From contig NZ_CP125378.1 in the NCBI RefSeq assembly GCF_034008635.1, positions 152,501-216,500 of the forward strand: DNA of 64,000 nt, written 5' to 3'. Position 1 is the first letter of the stretch, and the number at the start of each line of letters is the position of its first letter. A program made the position numbers and the translations under genes. This stretch comes from Pseudomonas sp. P8_229 (GTDB taxonomy: Bacteria > Pseudomonadota > Gammaproteobacteria > Pseudomonadales > Pseudomonadaceae). Shown in pieces: positions 16,602 to 26,811 of the stretch. The notes below the pieces were generated by a model. That model was not told where the DNA came from, made no database searches, and saw only the letters and a program-made list of their open reading frames with translations.

Positions 16602-17633
16602 TTGAAAACAGCATACGGCGCCCTGTTTCTGATCGGCCTGAGCACCCACACTCTCGCTGATGCCAACCCCATCGGCTTCCACAGCACAACCTTGGCGGAC
16701 CCGCAGCGTCCGCTGGAAATGGTCGTCTGGTACCCCGCGACCACCACCGCGCCCGCACAATTGATCGACGACAGTCCGGTATTCCTCAGTGCGTCGGCGG
16801 TGCGCGATGCACCACCGACGGCCGGCGAACATCCGCTGGTGGTGCTCTCCCACGGTTACCGCGGCAACTGGAGCAACCAGATGTGGCTGGCGACTGCCCT
16901 GGTCGATCAGGGTTACATCGTCGCGGCGGTCAACCACCCCGGCAGCACCACCCACGACCGCAGCCCGCAAGCGGCGGCGCAGTTGTGGCAGCGACCGGTC
17001 GACCTGCGTCGGGCGATCGATGCGGTGCTGGCGCAGCCTGGACAGTTTGGCGCGGTCGCGCCACAGCGCATTGCCGTTGTTGGCCATTCACTCGGTGGCT
17101 GGACGGCCCTGGAAATCGCCGGTGCACGTTTCGACCCCGAGCGTTTTGCCGAGGACTGCAAGGTCCATTCGAAGCTGGCCAGTTGCAGCGTCTACCAGAA
17201 AATGAATCCGGCCAGCACTTCACAAGCGAAGGCGGATCTGGCGGCTGACAGGCGCTACCCAGCGGTCACGGCCATCGTCTCGCTGGACCTGGGCCTGTCA
17301 CGCGGCATGACGGACGCCAGCCTCGCGACGCTGGCCGTACCGTCGCTGGTGATTGCCGCCGGCGCCCCGTCCGAAGACCTGCCTGCGCAGCTGGAATCCG
17401 CCAATCTGGCTAAACGTCTGCCACCGGCAAGCACGCGCTATGTCGAGATCAGCGACGCCACTCACTTCAGCTTCACGTCGATCTGCAAACCGGGGGCGAT
17501 CGAGATGCTCGAGGAAGACGCTCCAGGCGATGGCATCATTTGCCGCGATGGCGACAAGGCGCGCCCGCGTGAGGTCATCCAGCAGCAAGTGGTCGCGCTG
17601 ATCAGCGATTTCCTGGCGACGCCGAAGCCTTGA
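16602..17633 (+). CDS. Secreted alpha/beta hydrolase (dienelactone hydrolase/PAF-acetylhydrolase-like)
   Basis: The 343-residue protein starts at a TTG (16602) with AAGGAAG seven bases upstream. A signal peptide follows (MKTAYGALFLIGLSTHTLA, cut near ADA-NP), so it is probably periplasmic. The oxyanion region VVLSHGYRGNW and the nucleophile elbow GHSLGG are clear. The catalytic histidine is likely in DATHFSF. Two cysteine-bearing stretches (DCKVHSKLASCSVY and FTSICKPG...IICRDG) may form disulfides. Its stop overlaps the next gene's TTG (TTGA). Confidence 0.85.
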   Translation: MKTAYGALFLIGLSTHTLADANPIGFHSTTLADPQRPLEMVVWYPATTTAPAQLIDDSPVFLSASAVRDAPPTAGEHPLVVLSHGYRGNWSNQMWLATALVDQGYIVAAVNHPGSTTHDRSPQAAAQLWQRPVDLRRAIDAVLAQPGQFGAVAPQRIAVVGHSLGGWTALEIAGARFDPERFAEDCKVHSKLASCSVYQKMNPASTSQAKADLAADRRYPAVTAIVSLDLGLSRGMTDASLATLAVPSLVIAAGAPSEDLPAQLESANLAKRLPPASTRYVEISDATHFSFTSICKPGAIEMLEEDAPGDGIICRDGDKARPREVIQQQVVALISDFLATPKP

Positions 17634-18037
17634 TCGACCGCGAGCAGCTTCATCGGGAGGGTTATGCGTTGCTGCGCCAGGCGATCCCTTTGGAGTGGCT
17701 CGCCGGGCTTCGCGCGGTGTTCGATGCGAATCTCAAACCGCCAGAACAATGGCCGGTTCCGCGCGGCATGGACTGGCGCCATGCGCAGCTGGAGTTCACT
17801 GACGAGAGCACTGCCGTGCAGCTGGCAGGCGCTGCGGGCGACATTCTGGTGTTTGATGTCGATCTGGTGCACGCGGGCAGTCGCAACGCAAGTGGCGCCC
17901 GCCGGCGTTCGATTCTGATCAGCTACTGCGCACAGACGTTGCAGGCGACGCATCTGGAAACTGCAGATCTGCGAGGTGTTCGCATGGACACCCGCGAGCA
18001 ATTTGATCCTGCGCAGTTTCGCCAGGTCAGGCCATAG
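17630..18037 (+). pseudogene. Internally deleted phytanoyl-CoA dioxygenase-like gene
   Basis: An open frame of 135 residues begins MIDREQLHREGYALLRQAI and ends with DILVFDVDLVHAGSRN-SGARRRSILISY. These are the N- and C-terminal parts of a phytanoyl-CoA dioxygenase-type Fe(II)/2-oxoglutarate oxygenase of about 210 residues. The middle, which would carry the HxD metal ligands, is missing: MDWRHAQLEFTDESTAVQL joins the two ends. Only the distal His and Arg remain. The frame is intact but the product should be catalytically dead. The TTG start overlaps the upstream stop. Confidence 0.6.
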
Positions 18038-18060
18038 TCCGGCGCCGTGCGCAAGGTCGG

Positions 18061-18096
18061 CAGCAACCGGAACGCAACCCTGCGCGCCGGTTGCTG
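18061..18096. other. Hairpin in the convergent gap before cusF
   Basis: A perfect 10-bp inverted repeat CAGCAACCGG/CCGGTTGCTG (18061-18070, 18087-18096) is followed by a second short dyad GCTGAGG-CCTCAGC (18093-18107). It lies between two convergent genes. No T-tract follows, so it may be a Rho-dependent or structural element rather than an intrinsic terminator. Confidence 0.4.
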
Positions 18097-18109
18097 AGGG
18101 CCTCAGCCG

Positions 18110-18460
18110 TTATTTGCTGATCGACACGATCGTCGCTCTACTCCCCTCCATCCGGAAGGAAAACGTCACACGATCCCCCACCACCAGGCCGTTCAACTGA
18201 GCAGGCGTCACGGCAAAAGCCATCGTCATCGGCGGCCATTGCAACGCCGCAACAGCGTCATGCGCGAGGGTCACCGTGTGGCTTGCCGGATCAATCGCCT
18301 TGATCGTTCCCTCGGCACTGGCCAAAGGGGTTTGCTGCGTTTGCTGCTGCATGTCCATGCCCGGCATATCGTCCATTTTCATTGCGGATCGATTTTCTGC
18401 GTGGCTCGCAGACGCGAACAGGAAGAGACTGCCGGCCACTGCAACGAGTGTCAGTTTCAT
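18110..18460 (-). CDS. cusF: Periplasmic copper/silver-binding protein, CusF family
   Basis: CusF-type proteins carry Cu(I)/Ag(I) in the periplasm and hand it to the CusCBA pump. The 116-residue product has a signal peptide ([21 protein letters not shown]), a Met-rich linker ([11 protein letters not shown]) and the OB-fold metal site with H, W, M, M in [17 protein letters not shown]. This matches the H36/W44/M47/M49 arrangement of E. coli CusF. Its ATG overlaps the cusA stop by four bases, so it is the last gene of the operon. Confidence 0.92.
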   Translation of the reverse strand: MKLTLVAVAGSLFLFASASHAENRSAMKMDDMPGMDMQQQTQQTPLASAEGTIKAIDPASHTVTLAHDAVAALQWPPMTMAFAVTPAQLNGLVVGDRVTFSFRMEGSRATIVSISK

Positions 18461-21400
18461 CGGGTTTTTCCTTCAAGGGTGGAGGGTTCAACATCGAGGG
18501 TACGACGGCGCATCAGGCGATACGCCGCCGGGATGACAAACAGCGAAAGCAACGGCGCCGTGAGCATGCCGCCAACCATGGGGGCAGCGATCCGGCTCAT
18601 GACTTCGCTACCGGCGCCGCTGCCCAGCAGAATCGGCAACAGGCCAGCTATGATGACGGCCACGGTCATGGCTTTTGGGCGAACCCGTTGCACAGCGCCT
18701 TCACCAATCGCCGCAAGCAAACTTCGATCAGAGTGCTCGCCAAGGTCATTGCGTGCAGCCCATGCCTGCTTCAGGTACAGCAACATGATGACCCCAAACT
18801 CGGCGGAAACGCCGGCCAGTGCGATAAAACCGACGCCCGTGGCCACCGACAGGTTGTACCCCAGCCAATAGAGAAACCATGCGCCCCCCGTCAACGCGAA
18901 CGGCAACGTGGCCATGATCAGTGCCGCCTCATCGAAACGCTTGAAGGTCAGGTACAGCAGCACAAAAATGATCGCCAGCGTCGCCGGCACGACTATTTTG
19001 AGTCGCGCATTGGCCCGTTCGAGAAACTCGAACTGCCCCGAGTAGCTCAGGCTCATACCCGGCTGCAGCTTGACGTGCGCATTGACTGCCTCGCGCAGGT
19101 CTGCGACCACCGCCGCAATGTCCCTGCCGCGCACATCGATGTACACCCAGCCTGCCAACCGCGCATTCTCGCTCTTGAGCATCGGCGGTCCCTGCGTGAT
19201 GCTGATTTTCGCCACGGTACCGAGGGTGATCTGGCTGCCGTTCGCGGTGTAGATCGGCAGCTGCGCCAAGGCCTGCGGCGAATCGCGCCACTCACGCGGA
19301 TAACGCAGATTGATCGGAAAGCGCGCCAGCCCTTCGACGGTCTCCCCGACATTTTCGCCACCAATGGCGCCACTGACGATCGACTGCACATCGGCGATGT
19401 TCAAGCCATAACGGGCAGCGGCCTGACGGTCGATATCGACATCGATGTAGCGGCCTCCGGTCAGCCGTTCCGCCAGCGCCGAACTGACGCCGGGCACGTC
19501 CCTGGCGACCCGTTCGACCGCCTGGGTCACCGCGTCGATGTCCGCGAGGCGACTGCCGGCGACTTTTACGCCGACCGGGCTTTTGATACCGGTGGCGAGC
19601 ATATCGATGCGATTGCGAATCGGCGGAATCCAGATGTTGGTCAGGCCAGGTACACGCACCACGCGATCGAGCTCCTCCACCAGTTTTTCCTGGGTCATTC
19701 CCGGGCGCCACTGGTCGTGAGGCTTGAATGCAATGGTGGTCTCGAACATTTCCAGGGGCGCCGGATCCGTCGCCGTTTCAGCACGGCCCGCCTTGCCAAA
19801 GACGTGTTCGACCTCCGGAACGGTCTTGATCAGGCGGTCCGTGAGTTGCAGCAGTTGCGCGGCTTTCTGCGCCGACAACCCCGGCAACGCTGACGGCATA
19901 TAGAGCAGGTCGCCCTCGTCCAGCGGCGGAAGAAATTCACCCCCCAAACGCGACAGTGGCCATAACGCACTGGCCATCACCAGCAACGCCACCAGCAGGG
20001 TCAGCCTCGGCCACCGCAATACCGCATCCAGCGCGGGCTGGTACAGCCCGATCAGCCAACGATTCAACGGATTCTGCCGCTCACCGGGGATGCGCCCGCG
20101 AATCCAGTACCCCATCAACACCGGAACCAGCGTCACCGACAATCCGGCCGCTGCCGCCATGGCCCAGGTTTTGGTAAAGGCCAGTGGAGCGAACAGTCGC
20201 CCCTCCTGGGCTTGTAACGTGAACACCGGAATGAACGACAGCGTGATGATCAGCAGACAGAAAAACAGCGCCGGCCCGACTTCCTGCGCCGCGTCCGTAA
20301 TGACCCGCCAACGCGGCTCACCTTCCAACGCCTGACCGGGATTGGCCGCATGCCACGCTTCGATCTTTTTGTGGGCATTTTCGATCATCACTACGGCGGC
20401 ATCGACCATGGCACCAATAGCGATGGCGATGCCACCGAGCGACATGATGTTGGCGTTGATCCCCTGATAATGCATGACGATGAAGGCCATCAGCACACCC
20501 ACCGGCAGGGAAATGATCGCCACCAGCGATGAGCGCACATGCCACAGGAAAATCCCGCAGACCAACGCGACGACGATGAATTCCTCGAGCAGTTTGTGGC
20601 TGAGGTTTTCCACGGCATGATCAATCAGGGTGCTGCGATCGTAGGTCGTGACGATTTCCACGCCGGGCGGCAGACTGCTTTTCAGCTCATCGAGTTTGCG
20701 CTTGACCGCCGCAATGGTCTGGCGAGCGTTCTTGCCGCTGCGCAACACCACCACGCCGCCAACCGTCTCGCCCTCGCCATCGAGTTCACTGATACCACGG
20801 CGCATTTCCGGGCCCAGTTGAATCGTCGCCACATCACCCAGGGTCACCGGGGCACCGCCGGAACCCAGTTTGAGCGGGATCGCCCGGAAGTCATCCAGCG
20901 TCTTCAGGTAGCCTGATGCGCGCACAATGAACTCGGTCTCCGCCATCTCCAGCACCGCCCCGCCCGTCTCCTGATTGGCCTTGCCGATCGCCTCGCCGAC
21001 CTGTGCCTGGGTGATGCCGGAAGCGGCCAGTTTGAGCGGATCGAGCTGCACCTGATACTGCTTGACCATGCCGCCCACCGTGGCCACTTCGGCGACGTTG
21101 GGCAGGGTCTTGAGTTCGAACTTGAGGAACCAGTCCTGCAGTGCGCGCAGCTGTGCCAGATCATGTCCTGCGGTGCGATCCACCAAGGCGTACTGGAAGA
21201 TCCAGCCGACGCCTGTCGCGTCGGGGCCCAGCGCCGGTCTGGCAGCAGCTGGCAAGCGGCTCTGGATCTGGCTCAGGTACTCCAGCACTCGCGAGCGTGC
21301 CCAGTACGGGTCGGTGCCATCTTCGAACAGCACGTAAACGAAGCTGTCACCAAAGAACGAATAACCGCGCACGGTCTTCGCCCCCGGCACCGAGAGCATG

Positions 21401-21615
21401 GTCGTGGCCAGCGGGTAAGTGACTTGATTCTCGACAATCTGCGGCGCCTGCCCCGCAAAAGGCGTGCGAATGATCACTTGCACGTCGGACAGATCCGGCA
21501 GTGCATCAATCGACGTGTTCTGTACCGACCACACGCCCCATGCACTGACAAACAGTGTCGCCAGCAGGACGAGCAAGCGATTGGCCACGGACCAGCGAAT
21601 AAGCGCGGCGATCAT
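18457..21615 (-). CDS. cusA: Copper/silver efflux RND permease CusA
   Basis: The 1052-residue protein is a heavy-metal-efflux RND pump with the twelve-TM, two-repeat layout. It begins [21 protein letters not shown], the HME-RND N-terminus. The TM4 proton-relay stretch [19 protein letters not shown] and the segment [19 protein letters not shown] are characteristic of CusA-type rather than Co/Zn/Cd CzcA pumps (together with the linked cusF). Starts and stops overlap with cusB and cusF by four bases each. It expels Cu(I)/Ag(I) from periplasm or cytoplasm through CusC. Confidence 0.93.
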   Translation of the reverse strand: MIAALIRWSVANRLLVLLATLFVSAWGVWSVQNTSIDALPDLSDVQVIIRTPFAGQAPQIVENQVTYPLATTMLSVPGAKTVRGYSFFGDSFVYVLFEDGTDPYWARSRVLEYLSQIQSRLPAAARPALGPDATGVGWIFQYALVDRTAGHDLAQLRALQDWFLKFELKTLPNVAEVATVGGMVKQYQVQLDPLKLAASGITQAQVGEAIGKANQETGGAVLEMAETEFIVRASGYLKTLDDFRAIPLKLGSGGAPVTLGDVATIQLGPEMRRGISELDGEGETVGGVVVLRSGKNARQTIAAVKRKLDELKSSLPPGVEIVTTYDRSTLIDHAVENLSHKLLEEFIVVALVCGIFLWHVRSSLVAIISLPVGVLMAFIVMHYQGINANIMSLGGIAIAIGAMVDAAVVMIENAHKKIEAWHAANPGQALEGEPRWRVITDAAQEVGPALFFCLLIITLSFIPVFTLQAQEGRLFAPLAFTKTWAMAAAAGLSVTLVPVLMGYWIRGRIPGERQNPLNRWLIGLYQPALDAVLRWPRLTLLVALLVMASALWPLSRLGGEFLPPLDEGDLLYMPSALPGLSAQKAAQLLQLTDRLIKTVPEVEHVFGKAGRAETATDPAPLEMFETTIAFKPHDQWRPGMTQEKLVEELDRVVRVPGLTNIWIPPIRNRIDMLATGIKSPVGVKVAGSRLADIDAVTQAVERVARDVPGVSSALAERLTGGRYIDVDIDRQAAARYGLNIADVQSIVSGAIGGENVGETVEGLARFPINLRYPREWRDSPQALAQLPIYTANGSQITLGTVAKISITQGPPMLKSENARLAGWVYIDVRGRDIAAVVADLREAVNAHVKLQPGMSLSYSGQFEFLERANARLKIVVPATLAIIFVLLYLTFKRFDEAALIMATLPFALTGGAWFLYWLGYNLSVATGVGFIALAGVSAEFGVIMLLYLKQAWAARNDLGEHSDRSLLAAIGEGAVQRVRPKAMTVAVIIAGLLPILLGSGAGSEVMSRIAAPMVGGMLTAPLLSLFVIPAAYRLMRRRTLDVEPSTLEGKTR

Positions 21616-22859
21616 GGCCGGGGCTCCATGCTGTCCGTGCCATCACCTGCAACGATGCCCTTGAGGCTGGCCTGCGAATCGAGCAGGAACTGGCCCGACG
21701 TCACCACTTGCTGGCCTTCCTCCAGGCCCTTCAAGATCACCGTTTTGCCCGCGCTTTCCTCGCCGATTTGCACGTGCACCGGCCGGTAATGCCCGGCGGC
21801 TTCGGCCAGCATCACCAGATCCCGGCGCCCCGTGCGAATCACCGCTTCGCTTGGCACCCACAAGACGCTGGCGGTGCCTGTCTGCTGCAGGCTGACCTGC
21901 GCGGTCATGCCTGGCCGCAGGCGTTCATCTGGATTGGGCAGCTCAACCCGCACACGCAAGGTCCGACTGTCTGCATTGGCCTGCGGCAAGATGGCGTCTA
22001 CACGGCCCTTGAGCGTGGCGCCCGGGAACGCCGGCAGACGGGCCTCGACGGCTTGCCCCACGGAGAGTGCTGCGCCTGCCGATTCGGGAACGGCCACCGC
22101 CAGCCAGACACGGCTCAAGCCGTTGACCCGCGCCAGTGTTTCGCCAGTCGCGACGGCCATGCCCGCACGTACATTCAGCTCTTGCAACACACCCGCCAGC
22201 GGGCTGGTGAGCGTCAGGTAAGGCGCAACCTTGTCCTGCCGCTCAACCCGGGCAATCAGCGTATCGGGCATTCCTGTGAGGCGCAGACGCTGACGGGCAG
22301 CCCGCAACAAATCGGCATCACCGCTGCGTTTCATGGCCAGAAACTCGGTCTGGGCCGCCGCCCACTCAGGCACAAGAATGTCCGCCAGCGCCGCGTTGGC
22401 CTTGAGCACATCGCCGGGCGCATGGTCATAGACGCGCTCGACAAAACCCGGCGTGCGCGCCTGAACCACCGCAACGTCACGCTCGTTGAACGCCACAATC
22501 GCACTGACATCAAGGCTGGAACTGAAGACCCCGCGCCTGACCGGCGCCGAGCGCATGCCGAGGTTTTGCGCCACTGCAGGATCGATATTCACCGTCGCGC
22601 GGTCATCCGCCCCGCTGGCGTACTGCGGCACCAACTGCATGTCCATGAAGGGTGACTTGCCCGGTTTATCGAACTTTTGCTGCGGGTACATCGGGTCGTA
22701 CCAATACAGCGCCTTGCGTTCGGCCGGGGCATTGACACTCTGCGCAGCTGCCATTTCAGTTGACTCGTTCATCTGCAAGTGCGCCGCCAGGTAACCACCG
22801 ACGCCGCCCAGCAACAGCAAAATGCCCGCCAACACCCACCTGTTCCCCTTGAGGTTCAT
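21612..22859 (-). CDS. cusB: Efflux RND periplasmic adaptor CusB
   Basis: This is the membrane-fusion protein linking CusA to CusC. Its 415 residues begin with an N-terminal membrane anchor ([19 protein letters not shown]). A heavy-metal-binding segment follows, [18 protein letters not shown] with PFMDMQLVP; such Met-bearing segments in CusB accept metal from CusF. The hairpin/lipoyl/beta-barrel core includes [16 protein letters not shown] and [17 protein letters not shown]. Four-base overlaps join it to cusC and cusA. Confidence 0.92.
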   Translation of the reverse strand: MNLKGNRWVLAGILLLLGGVGGYLAAHLQMNESTEMAAAQSVNAPAERKALYWYDPMYPQQKFDKPGKSPFMDMQLVPQYASGADDRATVNIDPAVAQNLGMRSAPVRRGVFSSSLDVSAIVAFNERDVAVVQARTPGFVERVYDHAPGDVLKANAALADILVPEWAAAQTEFLAMKRSGDADLLRAARQRLRLTGMPDTLIARVERQDKVAPYLTLTSPLAGVLQELNVRAGMAVATGETLARVNGLSRVWLAVAVPESAGAALSVGQAVEARLPAFPGATLKGRVDAILPQANADSRTLRVRVELPNPDERLRPGMTAQVSLQQTGTASVLWVPSEAVIRTGRRDLVMLAEAAGHYRPVHVQIGEESAGKTVILKGLEEGQQVVTSGQFLLDSQASLKGIVAGDGTDSMEPRP

Positions 22860-24112
22860 TGGCCGCTCTCCCCGTAAGCAAAATAAAGCCGCGCGTTGCT
22901 CAGCGCTCGTTGCGCTTGCACATCGACCTGTTTCAGGCGCGCCTGGATCAGCTCGCGCCGGGCCGCCACCACCGCATTCAAATCGCCCTTGCCGGCGCGA
23001 TAGCTCGCCATGCTCAACTCGACCTTCTCCCGGGCCAGCGGCAAGAGGCTGTCCTCGCTGCGGTGCACCGCCCGATCGAGCTGTTCATAGTCGGCCAGTT
23101 CACTTTCCAGTTGCTGGGTGTGCTCGCGCGACAAGGCATCGCGCTCAGCCTCCAGCTGGTCGAGTTGCGCTAGCCTGGCGGCGATCACCGGGTTCTGTCG
23201 AGTCTCGGGGAACAACGGCAAGTCCCAGGACAACTGCACGCTGACCATGTCGCCGAACTGGCGGTCACGGTGCTGATAGTCCAGCTCCCAGCTCCAGTCG
23301 GACTTTTTCTGCGCCTGGGCGTCGTTGACTCTGGCCTGCGCCTCGCGAGTCATTGGCGCAAACGCCGCCAATTCTGGGTGGTGCTGCAGGTTGTGGGCGA
23401 TGCCCGAGGTGTCCACCGGCCATTCGGGCAGTCGGCCCTGAGGTGTGGCATCCGCCACCGGACCAATCCAGCGCTTGAGCGCTGCCTGTGCCTGAGCACG
23501 CTGGCGAATCAAATCGTCCTGCTGCTCCGCCAGTTGTGCCGCCTCTTGCCGAGGCGTTACCGCATCCGCCGGTTGCGCACGACCACCGGCAATCTGCGCA
23601 TTGACGGTTTCGGCGAGCAGGCGGTTTTCTTTGTAGAAGTCCTGGAACAATGCATTTTTGCGCTCCACCGCATAGCTGCTGATCCACGCCAATGCCGTGG
23701 ACTGGCGCACATTCAGACGCTCGATCCGGCGTTCGGCTGCCGCACGGTCAACAGCAGCACTGGCCACTTCGACACGCGCCTTGCGTTTGGCTTCGTTGGG
23801 CATTTCCTGACGGATTCCGACCATTTGCATGGTCATGAAATCAGCGTCGAGACTGCCGCGATTCGGGCCGCTGACGGGATAGTTCTGCACCCCTAACAGC
23901 AGTTTCGGATCAGGTAATTCCCCGGCGGGAATGGCCGCGCTGCTGGCAGCGTGGATTTTTGCGTCTTGCGCGATCAGCGAAGGCGCCGTGTTTTCTGCCA
24001 GCCGCAAGGCTTCGTCGAGTGTCAACGCACTGGCGAAACCCGGCCACGCCAACACGCTTGCCACAAGGCCTGCCACAAGCGGCCGCCCGGTGCAAAAGCA
24101 CTTGGAGTTCAT
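22856..24112 (-). CDS. cusC: TolC-family outer-membrane channel CusC
   Basis: The 418-residue outer-membrane factor has the internal duplication and long helices of TolC-type channels (LTLDEALRLAENTAPSLIAQ; later KVELSMASYRAGKGDL). It carries a signal peptide, MNSKCFCTGRPLVAGLVAS... ending FASA-LTL, without a lipobox at the cleavage site. ATG 24112 was chosen; an upstream in-frame ATG adds 20 arginine-rich residues before the signal. It forms the exit duct for CusBA. Confidence 0.9.
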   Translation of the reverse strand: MNSKCFCTGRPLVAGLVASVLAWPGFASALTLDEALRLAENTAPSLIAQDAKIHAASSAAIPAGELPDPKLLLGVQNYPVSGPNRGSLDADFMTMQMVGIRQEMPNEAKRKARVEVASAAVDRAAAERRIERLNVRQSTALAWISSYAVERKNALFQDFYKENRLLAETVNAQIAGGRAQPADAVTPRQEAAQLAEQQDDLIRQRAQAQAALKRWIGPVADATPQGRLPEWPVDTSGIAHNLQHHPELAAFAPMTREAQARVNDAQAQKKSDWSWELDYQHRDRQFGDMVSVQLSWDLPLFPETRQNPVIAARLAQLDQLEAERDALSREHTQQLESELADYEQLDRAVHRSEDSLLPLAREKVELSMASYRAGKGDLNAVVAARRELIQARLKQVDVQAQRALSNARLYFAYGESGQ

Positions 24113-24210
24113 GTTTACGATTCCTGTAATGAGCCACTGCCCGCGTGAACGACACGCGCACAGCCAAGCCATCCCGATGGACCGGGATGAGGTTCAAATT
24201 GCGACAGGAA

Positions 24211-24552
24211 TCAAACGCGTGGCGGTCGCCAGACCCCGGACGGGGTCGAGACAGGGAAAGAGTCGCCCGAAGGCATCAGTACGACGGGGCTGAACAACGT
24301 CACGGCGGGCTTGATGATCGAGACCTCAAGCATGCCCCCAGTCTTGCACTCCTGCCCGGGCTTGCAGGGTTTACCGTGCTCGACCGGGCTTTTCATATCA
24401 TTGCAGCAGTCCATGCCCATGCCATCCATCATCGCCATGCCCATGGCTTGCATCGGGCACGGTTCGCTCGGCACCTGAGTACCCGCCATCCCACTGAGGG
24501 GAAGCGCCAGGCTGATGACGAATATGAGCAATAACCGCAATTGACGTTTCAT
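24211..24552 (-). CDS. Small Cys/Met-rich exported protein at the head of the cus operon
   Basis: The 113-residue protein has a signal peptide (MKRQLRLLLIFVISLALPLSGMAG). A metal-ligand-rich stretch follows, CPMQAMGMAMMDGMGMDCC, then CKPGQECKTGGM, and a less remarkable C-terminus ending in VWRPPRV. It lies 98 nt upstream of cusC on the same strand. The composition and position suggest a periplasmic copper-binding or sensing accessory protein (inference); proteins like it precede cus genes in other pseudomonads. Confidence 0.75.
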   Translation of the reverse strand: MKRQLRLLLIFVISLALPLSGMAGTQVPSEPCPMQAMGMAMMDGMGMDCCNDMKSPVEHGKPCKPGQECKTGGMLEVSIIKPAVTLFSPVVLMPSGDSFPVSTPSGVWRPPRV

Positions 24553-24840
24553 GGTGTTGGAGTGTAGTCCGCGGATCGTCGGCTGCCTATGAGGTGCGCG
24601 AGATATCAACGGGTCAGGATTAAGGCAACGTTACTGGGTAGCCCGTTGCTCGATGATGACAAACTGGCCTCGATTGACGTTCACGCTTACCATACTCACC
24701 GCTCGTATGACCGCTTCTTGCTGGATCAATCATGACCAGTCTCCAGTTCGTCTGCAGCCGCACCCGGTGGCGCCGCCGACCTGGCTTTAATCCCCCACGT
24801 CCCGGCCCCTTCTCAAGAACGCTCACGCCGAGTAGAAAAC

Positions 24841-24999
24841 ATGAACCGTCAAAAGAAACTGCAGCAGTTGTTCAAGGAAAAGGCCAAGAAGGCCAGCGCC
24901 AAGCTGGCGCCGAAAAAGCCCAAGTACATCAGCAAGGCCGACCGTTTGAAAATCGCCGCCGAAGCGGCATTGGAGCCGGTCGAAACCACAGAGGCCTGA
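24841..24999 (+). CDS. DUF2986 small basic protein
   Basis: A 52-residue, lysine-rich protein is encoded from ATG 24841 to TGA 24997-24999. It begins MNRQKKLQQLFKEKAKKASA, followed by KLAPKKPKYISKADRLKIAAEA, the pattern of the DUF2986 family found in gammaproteobacteria. It is predicted to be soluble and cytoplasmic; function is unknown. It is too short for common length cut-offs. It is convergent with the DJ-1 family gene, 15 nt away. Confidence 0.75.
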   Translation: MNRQKKLQQLFKEKAKKASAKLAPKKPKYISKADRLKIAAEAALEPVETTEA

Positions 25000-25014
25000 T
25001 TCGCTCCACGCGCC

Positions 25015-25611
25015 TTATAAAAACGGCGAAATGTTCTCCATCGCCCGCGTGATGTAGAGGTCTTTCTCGCCAACCGGTACCACGTAGTGCAGCGCATTGC
25101 GGGCGGCCTCCTCACCGGCAAGACGGGTGATACACCAGGTCGCCAGATACTGCGAGGCCAGGCACCCGCCGGCAGTGGCGACATTGCCCTTGGCCACGAA
25201 CGGTTGATTGAGCACCGCCACGCCGGCCTCTTCCACCCAGGGTTTGGTGATCAGATCCGTACACGCCGCAACCTCATTCAACAAGCCGAGCTTGGCCAGA
25301 ATCAGCGTGCCCGAGCACTGCGCACCCAGCAGTTGCCGCGCCGGATCGAGCCGCAGACGCGACATCAGTTGGGCATTCGCCACGATGTCCCGGGTCAGGC
25401 TCCCGCTGCCGACCAATACCGCGTCCGCGTCGCTGGCCTCCTCCAGCGAGACCTGTGCCTCGACCACCAGGCCGTTCATTGATCGCACCTTTTGCGTGGG
25501 GCCGGCGATCGACACACGCCAATCAGGCTGCTTGACCCGGTTGAGAATGCTGTAGGCGATGAACGAATCCAGTTCGTTGAAACCTTCAAAAGTCAGGATC
25601 GCGACGTGCAT
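25015..25611 (-). CDS. DJ-1/PfpI family protein
   Basis: This 198-residue class-I glutamine-amidotransferase-like domain begins MHVAILTFEGFNELDSF. The nucleophile cysteine is in LLGAQCSGTLILAKLGLL, the usual elbow of the DJ-1/PfpI family. A C-terminal HTH as in GlxA regulators is absent, so it is an enzyme-type member (chaperone, hydratase or amidase; undetermined). It is divergent from a LysR gene and likely its target. Confidence 0.87.
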   Translation of the reverse strand: MHVAILTFEGFNELDSFIAYSILNRVKQPDWRVSIAGPTQKVRSMNGLVVEAQVSLEEASDADAVLVGSGSLTRDIVANAQLMSRLRLDPARQLLGAQCSGTLILAKLGLLNEVAACTDLITKPWVEEAGVAVLNQPFVAKGNVATAGGCLASQYLATWCITRLAGEEAARNALHYVVPVGEKDLYITRAMENISPFL

Positions 25612-25783
25612 GATGAGCCTCGGGTCAGATTGCCGGTGGCGCATCGTAGAATCGGCCGATCAATACAATCAAAAAATTGTCATGACTACATTCTCGGCAG
25701 ACATCGACAGGCACGGTAGCTTTCAGCCAAAAGCTATAGGACAGTGGCGTGCATCGACTGGTGAATGAAAAGGCCAATACTCC
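25612..25783. promoter_or_regulatory. Divergent promoter region with LysR-type dyads
   Basis: Between the DJ-1 gene and the LysR gene lie the 10-bp perfect palindrome ATCGGCCGAT (25651-25660) and the dyad ACAAT-N6-ATTGT (25665-25680). Both sit where a LysR regulator would bind. The dyads are directly visible; regulatory use is inferred. Confidence 0.4.
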
Positions 25784-26707
25784 ATGAAGCCCCTGGATCT
25801 GACGCGTTTCGACCTCAATCTTCTGGTGGTGCTTGAGGCACTTTGGGCTGAAAGACACGTCGGTCGCGCCGCGCAAAAACTGCATTTGTCGCAATCGGCC
25901 ACCAGCCACGCCCTGTCACGGTTACGCACGGCTTTTGACGATCAACTGTTCATTCGCAACCCGCGCGGGATGGCGCCGACGCCGCTGGCGGTCGAGTTGA
26001 TGCCCAGAGTCGCGGCAGTGCTCGAATCGGTGCGACTGGTTGCCAGCCCTCGTGGGCCTTTTGATCCGGCACGTTTGCAGGCGACGCTCTCGGTGGCGGC
26101 TACCGACCACGCGGTGCTGACCGTCATAGCCCCGGCGCTGGCGCACATTCAGGCAGCAGCACCGGGTGTGGTGCTCAAGCTCGGGTCGGCGGATGGCGAA
26201 TCGGCGATGCGTCAGCTGGACGCCGGTGAGATCGACCTTGTGCTGGGTTCGGGCTCGTTTGCTCAGGTCCCGCAGCGCTTCGATTGCCAATTGGCACACA
26301 AGGAGCGCTTCGTCGGCATTGCACGCAAGGGCCACCCGGCGCTGGTCAAGCGTGGCAAGAAACTGCACATGGAACTGGATGACTTTACCCGTCTGCCGCA
26401 CATTCTGGTTTCGCCTCGCGGCGATAGTCGGGGCGCTGTCGATGATGCGCTGGAGCTGCTCGGCCACAGCCGCCAGGTCAGCGTCACCTGCCCCAGCTTT
26501 CTGGCGGTGCCGTTCCTGGTCGGCGCTTCACAATCGATCGCCGTGTTGGCCGAACGGGTCGCCTTGCAGATGCAGGACACCGCGCAACTGAGCCTCTTCG
26601 AATTGCCGCTGGCGCTGCCCACCTGGGAGGTATTCGTTATCCGCGCACGGGGGCGCGCCAACGAGCCCGCCGTCGAATGGCTCACCCAAATGTTGATCGC
26701 CGACTGA
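25784..26707 (+). CDS. LysR family transcriptional regulator
   Basis: The 307-residue protein has the N-terminal HTH of the NodD/LeuO-like branch (LTRFDLNLLVVLEALWAERHVGRAA; LSQSATSHALSRLRTAFDDQLF), then FIRNPRGMAPTPLAVEL and an effector-binding domain. It is divergent from the DJ-1/PfpI gene, which it probably regulates. A second possible target is the alpha/beta hydrolase about 100 nt downstream. Confidence 0.9.
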   Translation: MKPLDLTRFDLNLLVVLEALWAERHVGRAAQKLHLSQSATSHALSRLRTAFDDQLFIRNPRGMAPTPLAVELMPRVAAVLESVRLVASPRGPFDPARLQATLSVAATDHAVLTVIAPALAHIQAAAPGVVLKLGSADGESAMRQLDAGEIDLVLGSGSFAQVPQRFDCQLAHKERFVGIARKGHPALVKRGKKLHMELDDFTRLPHILVSPRGDSRGAVDDALELLGHSRQVSVTCPSFLAVPFLVGASQSIAVLAERVALQMQDTAQLSLFELPLALPTWEVFVIRARGRANEPAVEWLTQMLIAD

Positions 26708-26811
26708 CGATCAATCTCGTGCATCGAGATGCTGCGCCAATGCCATTGGATCGCAAGCCTCGGTCCTCCTAGAGTGCGGGTGTCGTTCATCCCGCCCGCC
26801 CGGAGTACCGC

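Noticed and set aside
18382..19893. A 503-codon open frame on the + strand opposite cusA
   Set aside because: Arg/His/Gln-rich composition, no ribosome-binding site and complete overlap with the conserved cusA sequence show it is a shadow.
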